From NCBI GenBank assembly GCA_027563935.2, contig CM050450.1:93308439-93372438 (forward strand): a stretch of 64,000 nt of DNA, read 5' to 3'. The position numbers were made by a program, and so were the translations under genes. The notes below the pieces were generated by a model. It was not told where the DNA came from. It saw nothing but the letters and a program-made list of their open reading frames with translations, and ran no database searches. How positions within the stretch are numbered: position 1 is the first letter of the stretch; each line of letters opens with the position of its first letter. Below are positions 22,247 through 33,360 of the stretch, piece after piece. This DNA comes from Costus lasius (Eukaryota; Streptophyta; Magnoliopsida; Zingiberales; Costaceae).

Positions 22247-23876
22247 TGATGGAGCTACTGTAGGTGGGAGAGTCCTTAAAGCAGTACTCTAAGGGATTAC
22301 ACAATGCCGCAAAAACGGGAGAGGGTCTTTAGACAAGGGAAGTGAAAAGCACTTTGGAAATACAAGGAAACATGAGGAAGCACGAAGAAATCAGCGTCGA
22401 GTTCAATCGGGGCAACACAAATGCGAAGAGAACACAACGGCACACAACTACAGAATGTAACTCACTAACGTCGTAGCAATTTTGCGCACTCACGCAGCAG
22501 ATTTTAAGCTAAGCACGTCGGAATAGGGGACCAGTGGATTCGCAGTGCACAGCTCGCACGCCTATGCGCCTGAAATACACCAAAGAACAACACGGAACGT
22601 CCACGTCTCCGGCGTACGAATGCACGTGGAGAAAGGGAAACCACAACGGAAATACAAGAGCACAACGAAGTGAAGAAATAGGCGAACCTGACCCACCATG
22701 AAGGATGAGATTTACTCATTTGAAAAGCTGGAAACAGAACAACGTGCAATCGAGGCACCGGCCTCGACCCGGAAACTCTGAAGGCGAAGCTCCTCTTCGA
22801 CTCCTACAATGCTGGAGGCTCTCAGTTCACCAGGAGTACTCTACTACCAAGAGAACTAAGGGAGAATGCTGGCCAGCTCCTCTCTTTTATAAGATAAGGA
22901 GGGGAAACAAGACAAAGGGGACAGCCTCTCAATAACTAACAACCAAAAAGTGGTCAAGCTGCCACAAAAGGACAAAATAGAACATAATCCTACCAACTAC
23001 CATCTACTACTGCAGGGGCACTGGTCCTTTGATTCTTCAGCGTACAAGGTGGCGGCGACGATGGTTAGACACGCTCGGAACACATCGCGACAAAGTAGCA
23101 GAATTTTGAGGTACTAGGCTACGTAACGATCATCGCGGCCTTCTCTTGGGCCGTGTTGATGATGTGGTTGTGAGGCCCATCTAGAATTGGGCTCTTCAGG
23201 AGCTGGTTTGTAGCATCCTTGGGCCAGATCACTTCGGTGTGGATGGAGAGTGGGCTAATAATGCACACGAAGCGGTCCAGTGGGTGAGATGGGCGCTGGG
23301 ATCGTCCTACCTCTACCTTGTTGGGCCCCTTTGGATCTTCATGAGATGGGGCAACATGGTAGGGTGGGTTGTATACGTCGAAGTGGGGTCGTCGGGGCAG
23401 TTCTGCAGCTTCGGGTGGTTGTCCGCAGGAGTCACGGGGCGTGACTTTCGTCGTTGGGTGACCCGAGGAACATTCTGTGGAAAACTACCCGCAGGCTTCA
23501 CGGGCGCGTGACTTTCGTCGCTGGGTGACCCGAGGAACATTATGTGGAAAACTGTCCGTAGGCTTCACGGGGTGTGACTTTCGTCGCTGGGTGACCCGAG
23601 GAACATTCTGTGGAAAACTGTCCGTAGGAGTCACAGGGCGTGACTTTCATCGCGGGGTGACCCGAGGAACATTCTGTTGAAAACTGTCCGCAGGAGTCAC
23701 GGGGTGAGACTTTCGTCGCTGGGTGACCCGAGGAACATTCAGTGGAAAACTGTCCGCAGTAGTCACGGGGCGTGACTTTCGTCGCTGGGTACCCCTAGGA
23801 ACTTTCTGTGGAAAATTTTTAGGGCACCATTGGGGTCAGGTCTTCCCCTTCTTTCACGTCATATGCTCCTGCATCA
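22247..23876 (-). repeat. Chromo-B 3' LTR
   Basis: On the minus strand it begins TGATGCAGGAGCATATGACG and ends CAGTAGCTCCATCA. It matches 42126-43754 along its length. TATA box CTTATAAAAG (minus) is at 22884-22893. The first 60 or so bases also encode the last residues of Chromo-B pol. Confidence 0.9.
23421..23816. repeat. 66-bp tandem repeat, six copies, in the Chromo-B 3' LTR
   Basis: Units start GTCCGCAGGAGTCACGGGGC and end TTCTGTGGAAAACT. Each contains the dyad GTCACGGGGCGTGAC and a GGGTGACCCGAGGAAC block. Six diverged copies. Translated frames across it look like repeat proteins but are artefacts of the period being a multiple of three. Confidence 0.9.
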
Positions 23877-24512
23877 GCTTCCGCTGCGTGCTCTGAGGAG
23901 TTCTCCTCCGGAGAACTAAGGGGTAGAGGCTCGTCGGGGTCCGATGGCTCCTCCAAAGGACCGTAGAAAGGAAGCAGGTCCGCCACGTTGAAGATGGGGT
24001 GGATACCCATGTCCTCAGGGAGGTCTAGCACATAGGTGTTGGAGCCGATTCACCGCACCACCGCGTAGGGCCCCATGTAATGTGGCCGGAGCTTAAAATG
24101 AGCCCTATTTGAAACTCACTCGGGTTGGAGGCGCACCCTCACCAGCTCACCAACAGAAAAATGATGTGGCCTACGGTGCTCGTTGGCCTTCATCGCATTA
24201 TGAGTGTTGGCCCAAAAGATACGATGCCGGACTTCATCATGCAAACTAGCTATATGCTGGGCAAAGGAATATGCATGTTCAGACAGATGGGACTCCATGG
24301 GTAGGCCATGCAGGTCAATAGGTTTGCGTGGCTGACTGCCGGAAACCACTTGGAAGGGACTAAGACCCGTAGACTTATTGGCTGCACTATTATACACGAA
24401 TTCAGCCATAGGGAGGATGGCGTCCGAAGACCCCGGGTGGTCGCTAATGAGGCACCGAAGCAAATTACCCAAACTACGATTAACCACCTCAGTTTGTCCA
24501 TCAGTTTGATGG
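23877..24512 (-). pseudogene. Chromo-B integrase C-terminal part (broken)
   Basis: On the minus strand, from HQTDGQTEVVNRSL (the block with the catalytic Glu) through STGLSPFQVV and HFSVGELVRVRLQPE, with stops near 24116 and 24040, to PEDMGIHPIFNVADLLPFYG and SSPEENSSEHAAEADAG. Compared with Chromo-A, the roughly 50-residue chromodomain-like segment is absent: the protein passes from the NVADLLPFYG block almost directly to SPEENSS. The last residues are encoded in the LTR. Confidence 0.82.
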
Positions 24513-24517
24513 CCCAA

Positions 24518-26143
24518 TGATGTAGGGGTAAGTCACAAACATGCAAACAACGATTTTCGAAAGTAATTTTTTTGGTATTATCATAAACTAGAGAAAAACT
24601 GATTTAACTAACGAGGTTGGAAAATAGTGTTTTGTATTTTTAAATAGGGAAAACCGAAAGTTAACTACTTGCAGGAAAGAAAAGACAATAATTTAAAGGA
24701 GACTCACAGTGTGGCCCTTGAGAATAGAAGGACCGTCCTTCCCATTCTTCACCGGTCCTACTCTGATGGAAGGTGCAGGTTACACACAGGGCATTCAGCA
24801 ACCCCACACAGACGTGGGTGAGTTATAAAGCGGAATTAAAATTTAACAACGCTTAAAGTCAAGAGGGAGGCTAATCCTCCAAGTTCTCTTGCTAACAAAA
24901 CAAGGGACTATCTAAGAGGGGAGATCAAGAGAGTGGGAGGCGCCAAGCTTCCTTGCGCCAAGTCCTACAAATCCAAGAGAGGTGTAGTAAGATGTTCTTA
25001 AGATGTATAAAGAGAAGACACAATAAGATGGAGTACTTAACTTAGAGAATCGCTTGAAGGAGATCAAGGGATGCATCCATGTTCTTTGTGCCAACTCAAG
25101 CTCTTGTCCTCTTTGATGCTATGGCCTTGAAGGTGGAGACTCTCGGCCTTGCTTTGATGAATGGAGGGCGAGGAGAAGAGAAGAGGAGGCTCGGCACTTG
25201 AAGGAAGAAGGGGAAGATGGGGAGACTTGGGAGACACAAGCACCCAAAGAGAAGAGGTGGGCGACACAAGCACCCAAGGCGACACAAGCACCCTTTCTTT
25301 GGCTAGGAAACTAGTCGACAATATATTTCAACAATGCTATGCACATGATGCGATGGGGATACATTTATAGGCAGCTTAGGGATGAGGATAAGGTGAGGGC
25401 AAGGTGGTCATTGGCCCCTTGCGCCCCTTACAAAATTGGAGACAATTCGAAAATGGAGAAAGGCATTAAGTGGGCTGATTCTTGTTGCCTTCTTTGGATG
25501 GCTGAATTGGTAAGTCTTTGAATTCGAAAATAGCTATCTTCCTTGGAGATGTTGGCGCATATGAGAGGGAGTTCAAAATTTGAAAACCTTCCTTGTTGTC
25601 TTGGGCGGCAATGAGGAGAAGGAAAGAAGCCTTCCCCTAATTGTGGATCTTGATGGCGCAACTCCTCTAATTGTGGATCTAGATGGACGCCTCCTTGATT
25701 GGTGGATCTAGATGAACCTTCTTGGTGGCGCAATTGATTCCATGAGGTGGCCTCTCTTCAATTGGAAGGGAATGATTGAAGTGGAGCTTGATGTTGAGTT
25801 GAGTTGGAAGTCTCTCTTTGAACTACTTTGAAGTGAACCTTCCAAAATGGGAGCTAACTTCTTGGAGTGTGGTGAGCTAGCTGATTTGTATCCCTTGAGC
25901 TGAATATTAATCTATCCAAACTACAAGCACTAACCTACCATGATATTACAATGCACAACCTACCAACAACATTTATAAAAATAAACTACATGATAGACTT
26001 TGGGGTGGAACTAACCTATCATGCCATGCAATGCAAATAAGGAAAGTACTAAAAAGGAAAGTGGACTCTAAGTGAAGCCATACCTGATGGGCTTCCTCCG
26101 AGCCCTAGTGGATCTTCTAAGAGCTGTGTTAGGCCCTCCATCA
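24518..26143 (-). mobile_element. Solo LTR of a Chromo-A-like family, target duplication CCCAA
   Basis: A 1626-bp unit running + strand TGATGTAGGGG to GGCCCTCCATCA, flanked by CCCAA at 24513-24517 and 26144-26148, inserted in Chromo-B integrase. Its layout matches the Chromo-A LTR: TGATAGGGGGTGCTAAGCAT start type, CATTCTTCACCGGTCC against CGTTCTTCACCGGTCC, and an LTR-encoded protein tail at the opposite end. A TATA-like CTATAAATG (minus) lies at 25362-25370. A G+A-rich stretch (25150-25300) holds short repeats with GACACAAGCACCCAA. No internal region remains. Confidence 0.9.
26068..26143 (-). pseudogene. LTR-encoded pol tail remnant in the solo LTR
   Basis: From the first base of the LTR (minus strand, 26143) a frame gives DGGPNTALRRSTRARRKPIR, then YGFT and a stop at 26068-26070. 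The Chromo-A pol tail in the same place is DVGPRQDLRRSARVRKKPSR, YGYPSP, stop. It is the last 24 codons of an absent gag-pol gene, preserved because they lie within the LTR. Confidence 0.8.
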
Positions 26144-26148
26144 CCCAA

Positions 26149-27704
26149 AGTGAGCGCCAGATGTGGCTCACGAAGCGTGTGTCATGATCGGACACGATGG
26201 TGAGGGGAAGACCATGGAGACGGACAATCTCCCGGAAGAATAGGTGTGCGACGTGGGTCACTTCGGCGGTCCTTGAACAGGGGATAAAGTGGGCCATCTT
26301 AGAGAACCGATCTACAACCACGTAGATGGAATCGAAGCGTGAGGCGGTGCGGGGTAACTTTAGGACAAAGTCCATGCTAAGGTCCCTCCAAGGATTGTCA
26401 GCAACTGGCAATGGAGTGTAAAGGCCGGTGTTCACAAGGTGAGGTTTGGCCATTTGGCATGTGCCACAATGGCGCACAATACGCTCAATGTCTCGGCGGA
26501 GGGAGGGCCAAAAGAAGTGTTCCTCCGCCATCTCAAGGGTTTTGTCGTGGCCATAATGGCCGGCGACACCACCCGCGTGCAGCTCGAGCAAAAGATGATC
26601 TCGAAGCGATGAGCGGGGAATGCACAAGCGGTTCCCCAAGAAAAGATAGCCTTCGCACAAAAGGTAGGGGGACTCGGGGTCGGGGGACTTAGTCAAGGCA
26701 GCGTAGATGGCCCCGAAGTCGGAGCACATGGTGTTCTCCTCCTTGACGTGGTCAAAGGTGTTGACGTGGGTGCGCATCACACACAGAAGGGTGCGGACGT
26801 GACTCAAAGTATCTGCGACAATATTCTCCTTGCCCGCCTTGTGATTGATCACAAAGGAGTACTGTTGCAAGTACTGGACCCACTCGGCATGGCGGGCGCC
26901 CAATTTCTTTTGGGCATTAAGGAAAGACAAGGCTTGATGGTCGCTGTACAAGACGAACTCATGGTGAAGGAGATAGTGCCTCCACTGACGAAGCGACTGA
27001 ACGATGGCATAAAACTCCATGTCGTAGGTCGAATAACGCTACCGGACAGGGTGGCCTTCTTGGCTAAGGGTACCTCCGATCCCAGTATCGGAGGTGTCGT
27101 AAGCAACTTCAAAGACTTTGGAGAAGTCTGGGAGGCGCAAGACAGGTGCGGTCGTGATGGCATCCCTGAGGGCGTCAAAGGCACATTGTGTGGTTGTTGT
27201 CCACTCAAAGTCATCCTTGGACAGACATTGAGTCAGTGGGGATGCAATCTTGCTGAAACCCCGAATGAAAAGGCGGTAAAAGCCTGTGAGGTCCAAAAAG
27301 CTGCGGACCTCGAACACTATGGGGGGTTCAGGCCAATGTCAGATGGCTTCAACTTTAGCCAGGTCAACAGAAAGACCCTCATCCAAAATGATGTAACCCA
27401 GAAAGTGAACTCAATTTGTCATGAAGGCGCACTTCTTCATGTTAAAGAAGAGGCGTTCCTTCCGTAGGAGATCAAAGGTGGAGTGAAGATGCTCCAAGTG
27501 CTCTTCTCGGGACAGACTAAAAATCAGAATGTCATCAAAGTAGATGACTAGGAACTTGCCCATGTAGGGCTTGAGAACTTGGTTCATGAGGCACATGAAG
27601 GTGGACGGGGCGTTAGACAACCCGAATGGCATGACGAGCCATTCGTAAAGACCGTCCTTGGTCTTGAATGCAGTCTTCCATTCATCACCTTCGCGGATGC
27701 GGAC
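26149..27704 (-). pseudogene. Chromo-B RT end, RNase H and integrase start (broken)
   Basis: Minus-strand pieces: RT 27411-27704 ([23 protein letters not shown]: catalytic YFDD); 27039-27317 (thumb FLDLTGFYRLFI and RNase H start VAYDTSDTGIGGTLSQEGHP); 26149-27020 (RNase H HEFVLYSDHQALSFL, GKENIVADTLSHV; zinc region CGTCQMAKP; core SMDFVLKLPRT and TIVSDHDTRFVSHIW). It is cut at 26149 by the solo LTR and at 27704 by the copia solo LTR. Frames change near 27030 and 27400. The LEVEL of similarity to Chromo-A is high enough to align throughout. Confidence 0.85.
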
Positions 27705-28144
27705 TGTTGGTGTATATGCCCTAGGACCTAGTTTTGGTCAACTTATGTACTACTTGACATTGATATTTATATATCATTCTGGAATTGTCGTTATCATTGT
27801 TTGACTACACCTGCGATTGTGTACTTACATGATAATGTCCCTGGAGACAGATTGGATCTGTGCTCAAATAATTGTCCCCAGTCAATGTACCTCAGTGGAT
27901 ATGGGATAGCTCTGGTACTTGAGAGACTGGAATGTGGGCTGATTAGGCACGTGGTGCTAACGCAGACACATGGGTATATCATTGGAGGATATACTGGATA
28001 GACCCGCTATGAGGCTATGACTTGGTGTCATGAGTTATCCTCATAAGTGACAGGAGATGCATTGATCCCTTGACTTGAGGTCATTAATCATTCTATATGG
28101 TTAGGGACTTGCTTTGATACAACCTAACACCTTGCCGTAGCTGG

Positions 28145-31100
28145 TGTAACGCCCTTGATTTTCTGAATTATGATTTAAGGTTAGAAATTCAGTTTCTGTA
28201 TTTTTATCGGTTAAAATTTTGGGATTTTTGCCTAATTGTAGGACTTTTCCCTACAGGGCAAAAATAATTATTTTTGTTGGGGCTTCGAACCCTCAACCTT
28301 GACTATTTGCTCCTGGAATTCTTCCACCATGGTGGCGCATATTTCTGTGTTATTGGAGTGGCGCATGGTGGTTAAGCCCAGGTAAGCCCATTAAAGCCGA
28401 TTTCCACTTAAGTTAATTGGGTTATTGGATCTTGGATCCGTTTGGGGTGGAAAAAAAAAAATAAAAAAAAAGGGGGAAAATTCGTGAGAGCTCCTCTCCC
28501 TCACGATTTTTGGTTTGTTTCTTGCCCTAGCCGCCTGTGTTGTCGCCCCTCACTGTGCTTGGCGCTCCTGCAAAATTTCTGACGCTGGTGGTGGCAGACT
28601 GGTGGTGGACGAACTTTCTGGAGACCCCTGATCCCCTGTTTTGGCGTTTTCTCTGTGGGCGATTTTTCTGGTGAGTAATTCGATCCTAAGGAGTCTAATC
28701 CGAATTAAAATTCGTTATTTGCCATGATTATTCGTATGGGGTTGAATTCAAATAATTATAGGGTTTTAAAATCCTGTTCTGCTGAAATCTGCATTCGTTA
28801 ATCTGACCTTTGTGTACTATAACCCCAATATCTCATGGCCTATAGATCCAAATCGCACGAGATAAATTTTGTATGAAACTAGATATGTTTGGCTTTAATT
28901 TGAATATGATATCGACCATATCCGAGCGGTATTCGTATTTCAATCTGTATTGCAATCCAGCGGTACAAAATCAGTTTTCTGAAATTCTGGATTTCGACCT
29001 TTATGTGTTCGAACCATCATATCTCCCTAGGTATAGCTCGAAATCTTGTCAAATCAGTTTTATTAGACCGTAGGCTCGAAGAGCTTTATTTTGACTCCCA
29101 TAACGCCTATTTTAGATTAGTTATTGGATCTGAAATAAATGTCACAAGTCTGATATATGAATCTGTTTTCTTGAAATCTGAAATTCTGACCTTCCTATGT
29201 TCGAACCCTTATATCTTCCTGCCTACAATTCGAAATCTTGTGAAACCAGTTTTATTGGAAACTAGATTCAGAGAGCTTCATTTTGAATACAATATTGACT
29301 AGCTTTGGTTCGAAATTGGACTAAAAATATATTTTGCAAACTAACAATATAAATCTGCTATGTTTTGGTTAGACGAATATTCCTTTGTGAGAAAAATTTA
29401 CATTGTATGGTTTAACCTCTTAAATTGTGGTCTGTAGTTCTTCTAAAATTTATTTGTTTGATGAGAAATTTTAGAGAAAACAAAATTGGGGATTTAACTA
29501 AGAACTTAGGAATTTTCGAAAATATAGTTGAGCCAATTTTGGGGCTTTGGTCAATTTTCTTCACGAGCGTGTAATTAAAATTATCTGTAGTGGGGGACTG
29601 AAATTATTTACATGAAATTTGTGCGTTCCGTTAAGGTTCTGAAAGTGGCGCCCCTTACAGTAATTTTATAGCTCACGGTTTTAGAAATTTTGAGGAGATT
29701 ATTTCATGAATAATTTCTGTTCTGTGTTTAAATGTTTGTTATATGAATAATTTCTGTTCTGAATTTAATTGTTTGTTATGTGGATATTTCCTGTTCTGTT
29801 TATATGCTGTGAAGTTTCTGAAAACCTTGAATGTGTTAAAACATTTGTGAGAACATAGAATGGTTTGACATGAATTAAGGTTAGTTGTAAGGAATTCACT
29901 CATATAAATTCTGTTCTGTGTTTAAGGACTGGATATTGGGGTGTGTCATTTTCTGGTTTGTTAGACTTTGGGCATAATGTAAGAATTAAGTAGTGGTTGA
30001 TCCTACTTCTCCGTTTCAGTATAATTTGTTCTGTAAAATTATGCCCTAGTGTAGCACTCTTCCGTGTCCTTACCCTTCTTCTGTGGCGCTGTAATGGTGC
30101 TGATAGTCTACTACGACCCTTGAGACACTATTTCTGTTCTGGGTATTGGAGGCCAGAGTGCCACGTCCTAACAAGACGGGGGCCACCCACTGATACCTCC
30201 TCTACCATTCAGTTCTGGGTTTTGGAGGCCAGAGTGCCACGTCCTGACAAGACGGGGGCCACCCACTGATACCTCCTCTACCATTCAGTTCTGGGTTTTG
30301 GAGGCCAGAGTGCCACGTCCTAACAAGACGGGGGCCACCCACTGATACCTCCTCTACCATTCAGTTCTGGGTTTTGGAGGCCAGAGTGCCACGTCCTAAC
30401 AAGACGGGGGCCACCCACTGATACCTCCTCTACCATTCAGTTCTGGGTTTTGGAGGCCAGAGTGCCACGTCCTAACAAGACGGGGGCCACCCACTGATAC
30501 CTCCTCTACCATTCTGTTCTGGGTATTGGAGACCAGAGTGCCACGTCCTGACAAGACGGGGGCCACCCACTGATATCTCCTCTACCATTCTGTTTCTGAT
30601 ATGCATGCATTGTCTCGTCCTCGGCAGAGGTGGGGTCAGACCTTCTGTGGTCACCAGGCCTTCCGTGGCCTTTCTGTTTCCGATGTAGACTATCCGTTTG
30701 GACTCTGAAAATTCTGATTTTCTGTCTGTCAGTTCTGATTTCTGTAGTTCTGTTTCGATCTGTATTTAGATGTATTAGGCGGTGTGGTTAGTTGGTATGG
30801 GTTGGTATATTCATATCCTACCTGTTTGATGCCTATTGTTACAAGTATCTGTATTTGATTGTGTTTGTTTCTGATATGAGCATGCATGTTAAGTTGATTT
30901 ATCTTATCTGTTAAATAAAAAGAATTTCAACTTAAGTATGATATTTTTGACGTGTACTATGGATGACTTTTAGTGTCTTTTACTCACTGAGCTTTTTAGC
31001 TCACCTCCGTTGTTTAAATGTTTTCAGGTGAGACATCAAGACAGTAATTGCTACAGCTAATATGACGCTAATGTTTGATGTCATTTCTAAGAATAGTCTT

Positions 31101-31617
31101 CTAAAGATTTATCAGGCCTGCGTGCCTAATTTATTATGACCTATATGACATGTTTTATCTCCTGAGGGCTTATGCCTGTTTTCAGGATATTATATTATAG
31201 TTGTTTCGTTTAAATTATTGGATACAAGTCTTGGATTCTTTTATTGAATTGGTTCTTATTTTGAAATGTCCGATTTGAGATGTGTAACCGAATTTGTGTT
31301 GTTTATTTTAGTATCTGAATAATCAGTTCTGTATATTTCTGAAATTCCACATATGTGTAGTGTGGACGTTTGTTGTTGTTACAAGATATGTGTGTCTGTG
31401 TAGCAGTAGTTTAGAATACTTGCTGCCGGATTTTTTCTGGATTTCCGGATTTCTATTTCCTAGTAATCGATCCTATTCAGTTCTGTGCGGTTTTCTGTTC
31501 CGTAGTAATGTCCTTCGATGCCGCTTTCTTCTTGTGTTTTAATGGAAGAGTAAAAAATTTTTGAAACCCCGTATTTTACTTGTATGCGTGTGGGGTGTGA
31601 TTCTGAGGGATGTTACA
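28145..31617 (+). repeat. Tekay 5' LTR
   Basis: TGTAACGCCCTTG to GAGGGATGTTACA. It carries a six-unit 76-bp tandem array at 30137-30592 and, on the minus strand near 28270-28295, the T-arm-like GGGTTCGAAGCCCC. Short frames inside it occur identically in both LTRs and look non-coding. Confidence 0.95.
30137..30592. repeat. 76-bp tandem repeat, six copies (Tekay 5' LTR)
   Basis: Exact 76-bp period. Units start TTCTGGGTTTTGGAGGCCAG and contain GTGCCACGTCCTAACAAGAC and GGGGGCCACCCACTGATACC. The outer units are the most diverged (TTCTGGGTATTGGA at both ends), the inner ones almost identical. Confidence 0.95.
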
Positions 31618-31619
31618 GA

Positions 31620-31630
31620 TGGTATCAGAG
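31620..31630 (+). promoter_or_regulatory. Tekay primer-binding site (initiator Met tRNA)
   Basis: TGGTATCAGAG begins two bases after the LTR end, matching the 3' end complement of plant initiator methionine tRNA. Confidence 0.9.
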
Positions 31631-31765
31631 GATTTTTTTACTAGCAATTAGAAACTCCGGGGAAGGAAAACTCTGTTTGTGTATTGCTAGAAACCAAGTT
31701 AGGATCTGATTTGTGATTGAATATTGGTTGTTATTCTACTGTGTTATGTGATGCAGGTAAACATA

Positions 31766-33360
31766 ATGGTGCGACCAAGAGCTAGCAGTAGCAACGGTGA
31801 TCAACAGCCTGATCTGAGGCAGACCATGGAGGCTATGACTGCTATGATGCAACAACAGAACGCATTCATCCAGTAGCAAACTCAGATGATGCAGCAGCAG
31901 CAGGCGCAGCACATGGAGGTTCAGCAACAGTTATTGCAGCGGCTGTCGCAGACACAGTCTCAGTCACAGGCACAACCGGCTGGTTCTTCTCTGGGTGATG
32001 GCGCACATCAACGATATGCTCGGTTGGTTCGAGAGTTTCAGCACCTGAACCCGACGGCATTTTATGGTAGTCCGGGGCCCAGAGCGGCTGAAGATTGGCT
32101 TTTGACACTGGAAAAGATTTTCCAGGTTTTGCGCTGTGATGATGCAGACAAGCTATGTTTGTCTGTCTTCATGTTGCGTGGAGATGCCGAAGACTGGTGG
32201 AAGGGAGTCGTCAGACTAGCGGCAACTGAATCCAGAGTTGTTGATTGGCAGTACTTCATGCTGAAGTTCAATGCTAAGTTTTTCCCCTCTAGCTTATCTG
32301 AGGAGCGCGAGGTGGAGTTTATTCGTCTTGAGCAGGGCGACCTGACGGTGGATCAGTATGAAGCCACATTCGCTCGGTTGTCGGGGTATGCTCCTCACTT
32401 AGTCAACACCGAGGAAAGAAGAGCCAAGAAGTTTCAGCGGGGTTTGAGGAAAGATATCAGGACAAGGGTAGCTATGCTACACTTGGAAACTTATGCTGAA
32501 GTGGTAGATAGGGCTCGCACTGCTGAGAGGTGCATTGCGGAGATGGCTGCAGATACTATTCCAGTCACTGCACCCACCTCTACTTCTGTGACTTACGCAC
32601 CCACTCTGGGTGGTAAGGATAAGAAGGATGGTACTTTGCGCATGTGCATCGATTACCGTCAACTCAATCAAGTGACTGTTAAGAATAAGTACCCATTACC
32701 CCGTATTGATGATCTCTTTGATCAGTTGCAGGGTGCTACTGTATTCTCTAAAATTGACCTGAGGTCTGGCTATTATCAGTTGAGAGTTCAGGAGGAGGAT
32801 GTACCTAAAACTGCATTCAGGACCAGGTATGGGCACTATGAGTTTCTTGTTATGCCTTTTGGACTGACAAATGCCCCTGCAGTGTTTATGGATCTGATGA
32901 ACAGAGTATTTCATGAACTTCTGGACAAATGTGTGGTCGTCTTCATAGATGATATTCTGATCTACTCCAAGAATGCGCAAGATCACACTCAGGATTTGCG
33001 CAAGGTGCTGGAGATTCTGCGGCTGAAGCAGCTGTATGCTAAGGCCAGCAAATGTGAGTTCTGGCTAGATCAGATTGGTTTTCTGGGGCACATTATTTCT
33101 AGCCAGGGTGTGTCTGTGGATCCAGTGAAGGTGGAGGCCATTCTTCACTGGGGAAGACCAACTACAGCGACTGAGGTCAGAAGTTTTCTGGGCTTAGCTG
33201 GATACTACCGCCGCTTTGTGGAGGGTTTTTCCAAGCTGGCAGGTCCTCTGACTAAGCTAACTAGAAAGAATCTGAAGTTTGAGTGGTCTGATGATTGTGA
33301 GTCTAGTTTTCAGGAACTGAAAAAGAGACTGACCAGTGCTCCTATCCTCAATCATTCCCT
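31766..33360 (+). pseudogene. Tekay gag fused to RT by internal deletion (stop and frameshift)
   Basis: ATG at 31766 (MVRPRASSSNGDQQPDL). An in-frame TAG at 31874-31876 lies in a Gln-rich tract; the frame then stays open to 33364. Residues after the tract form a retrotrans-gag domain ([41 protein letters not shown]). At about 32616-32630 gag passes in frame into RT at [17 protein letters not shown], so the CCHC knuckle, the whole protease and the RT beginning are absent. RT retains [10 protein letters not shown] (FIDD box) and GLAGYYRRF. The frame is lost near 33350 by one extra base before RNase H. Confidence 0.88.

Noticed and set aside
26748..27467. 239-codon + strand frame
   Set aside because: Antisense to Chromo-B RNase H and RT, whose motifs are clear on the minus strand.
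28873..29302. Two short frames repeated identically at 36053-36482
   Set aside because: They are duplicated only because they lie in the two Tekay LTRs; no coding signal.
30137..30592. CRISPR-like direct repeats
   Set aside because: Units abut without unique spacers, the same array occurs in both LTRs of a retrotransposon, and the genome is a plant's.
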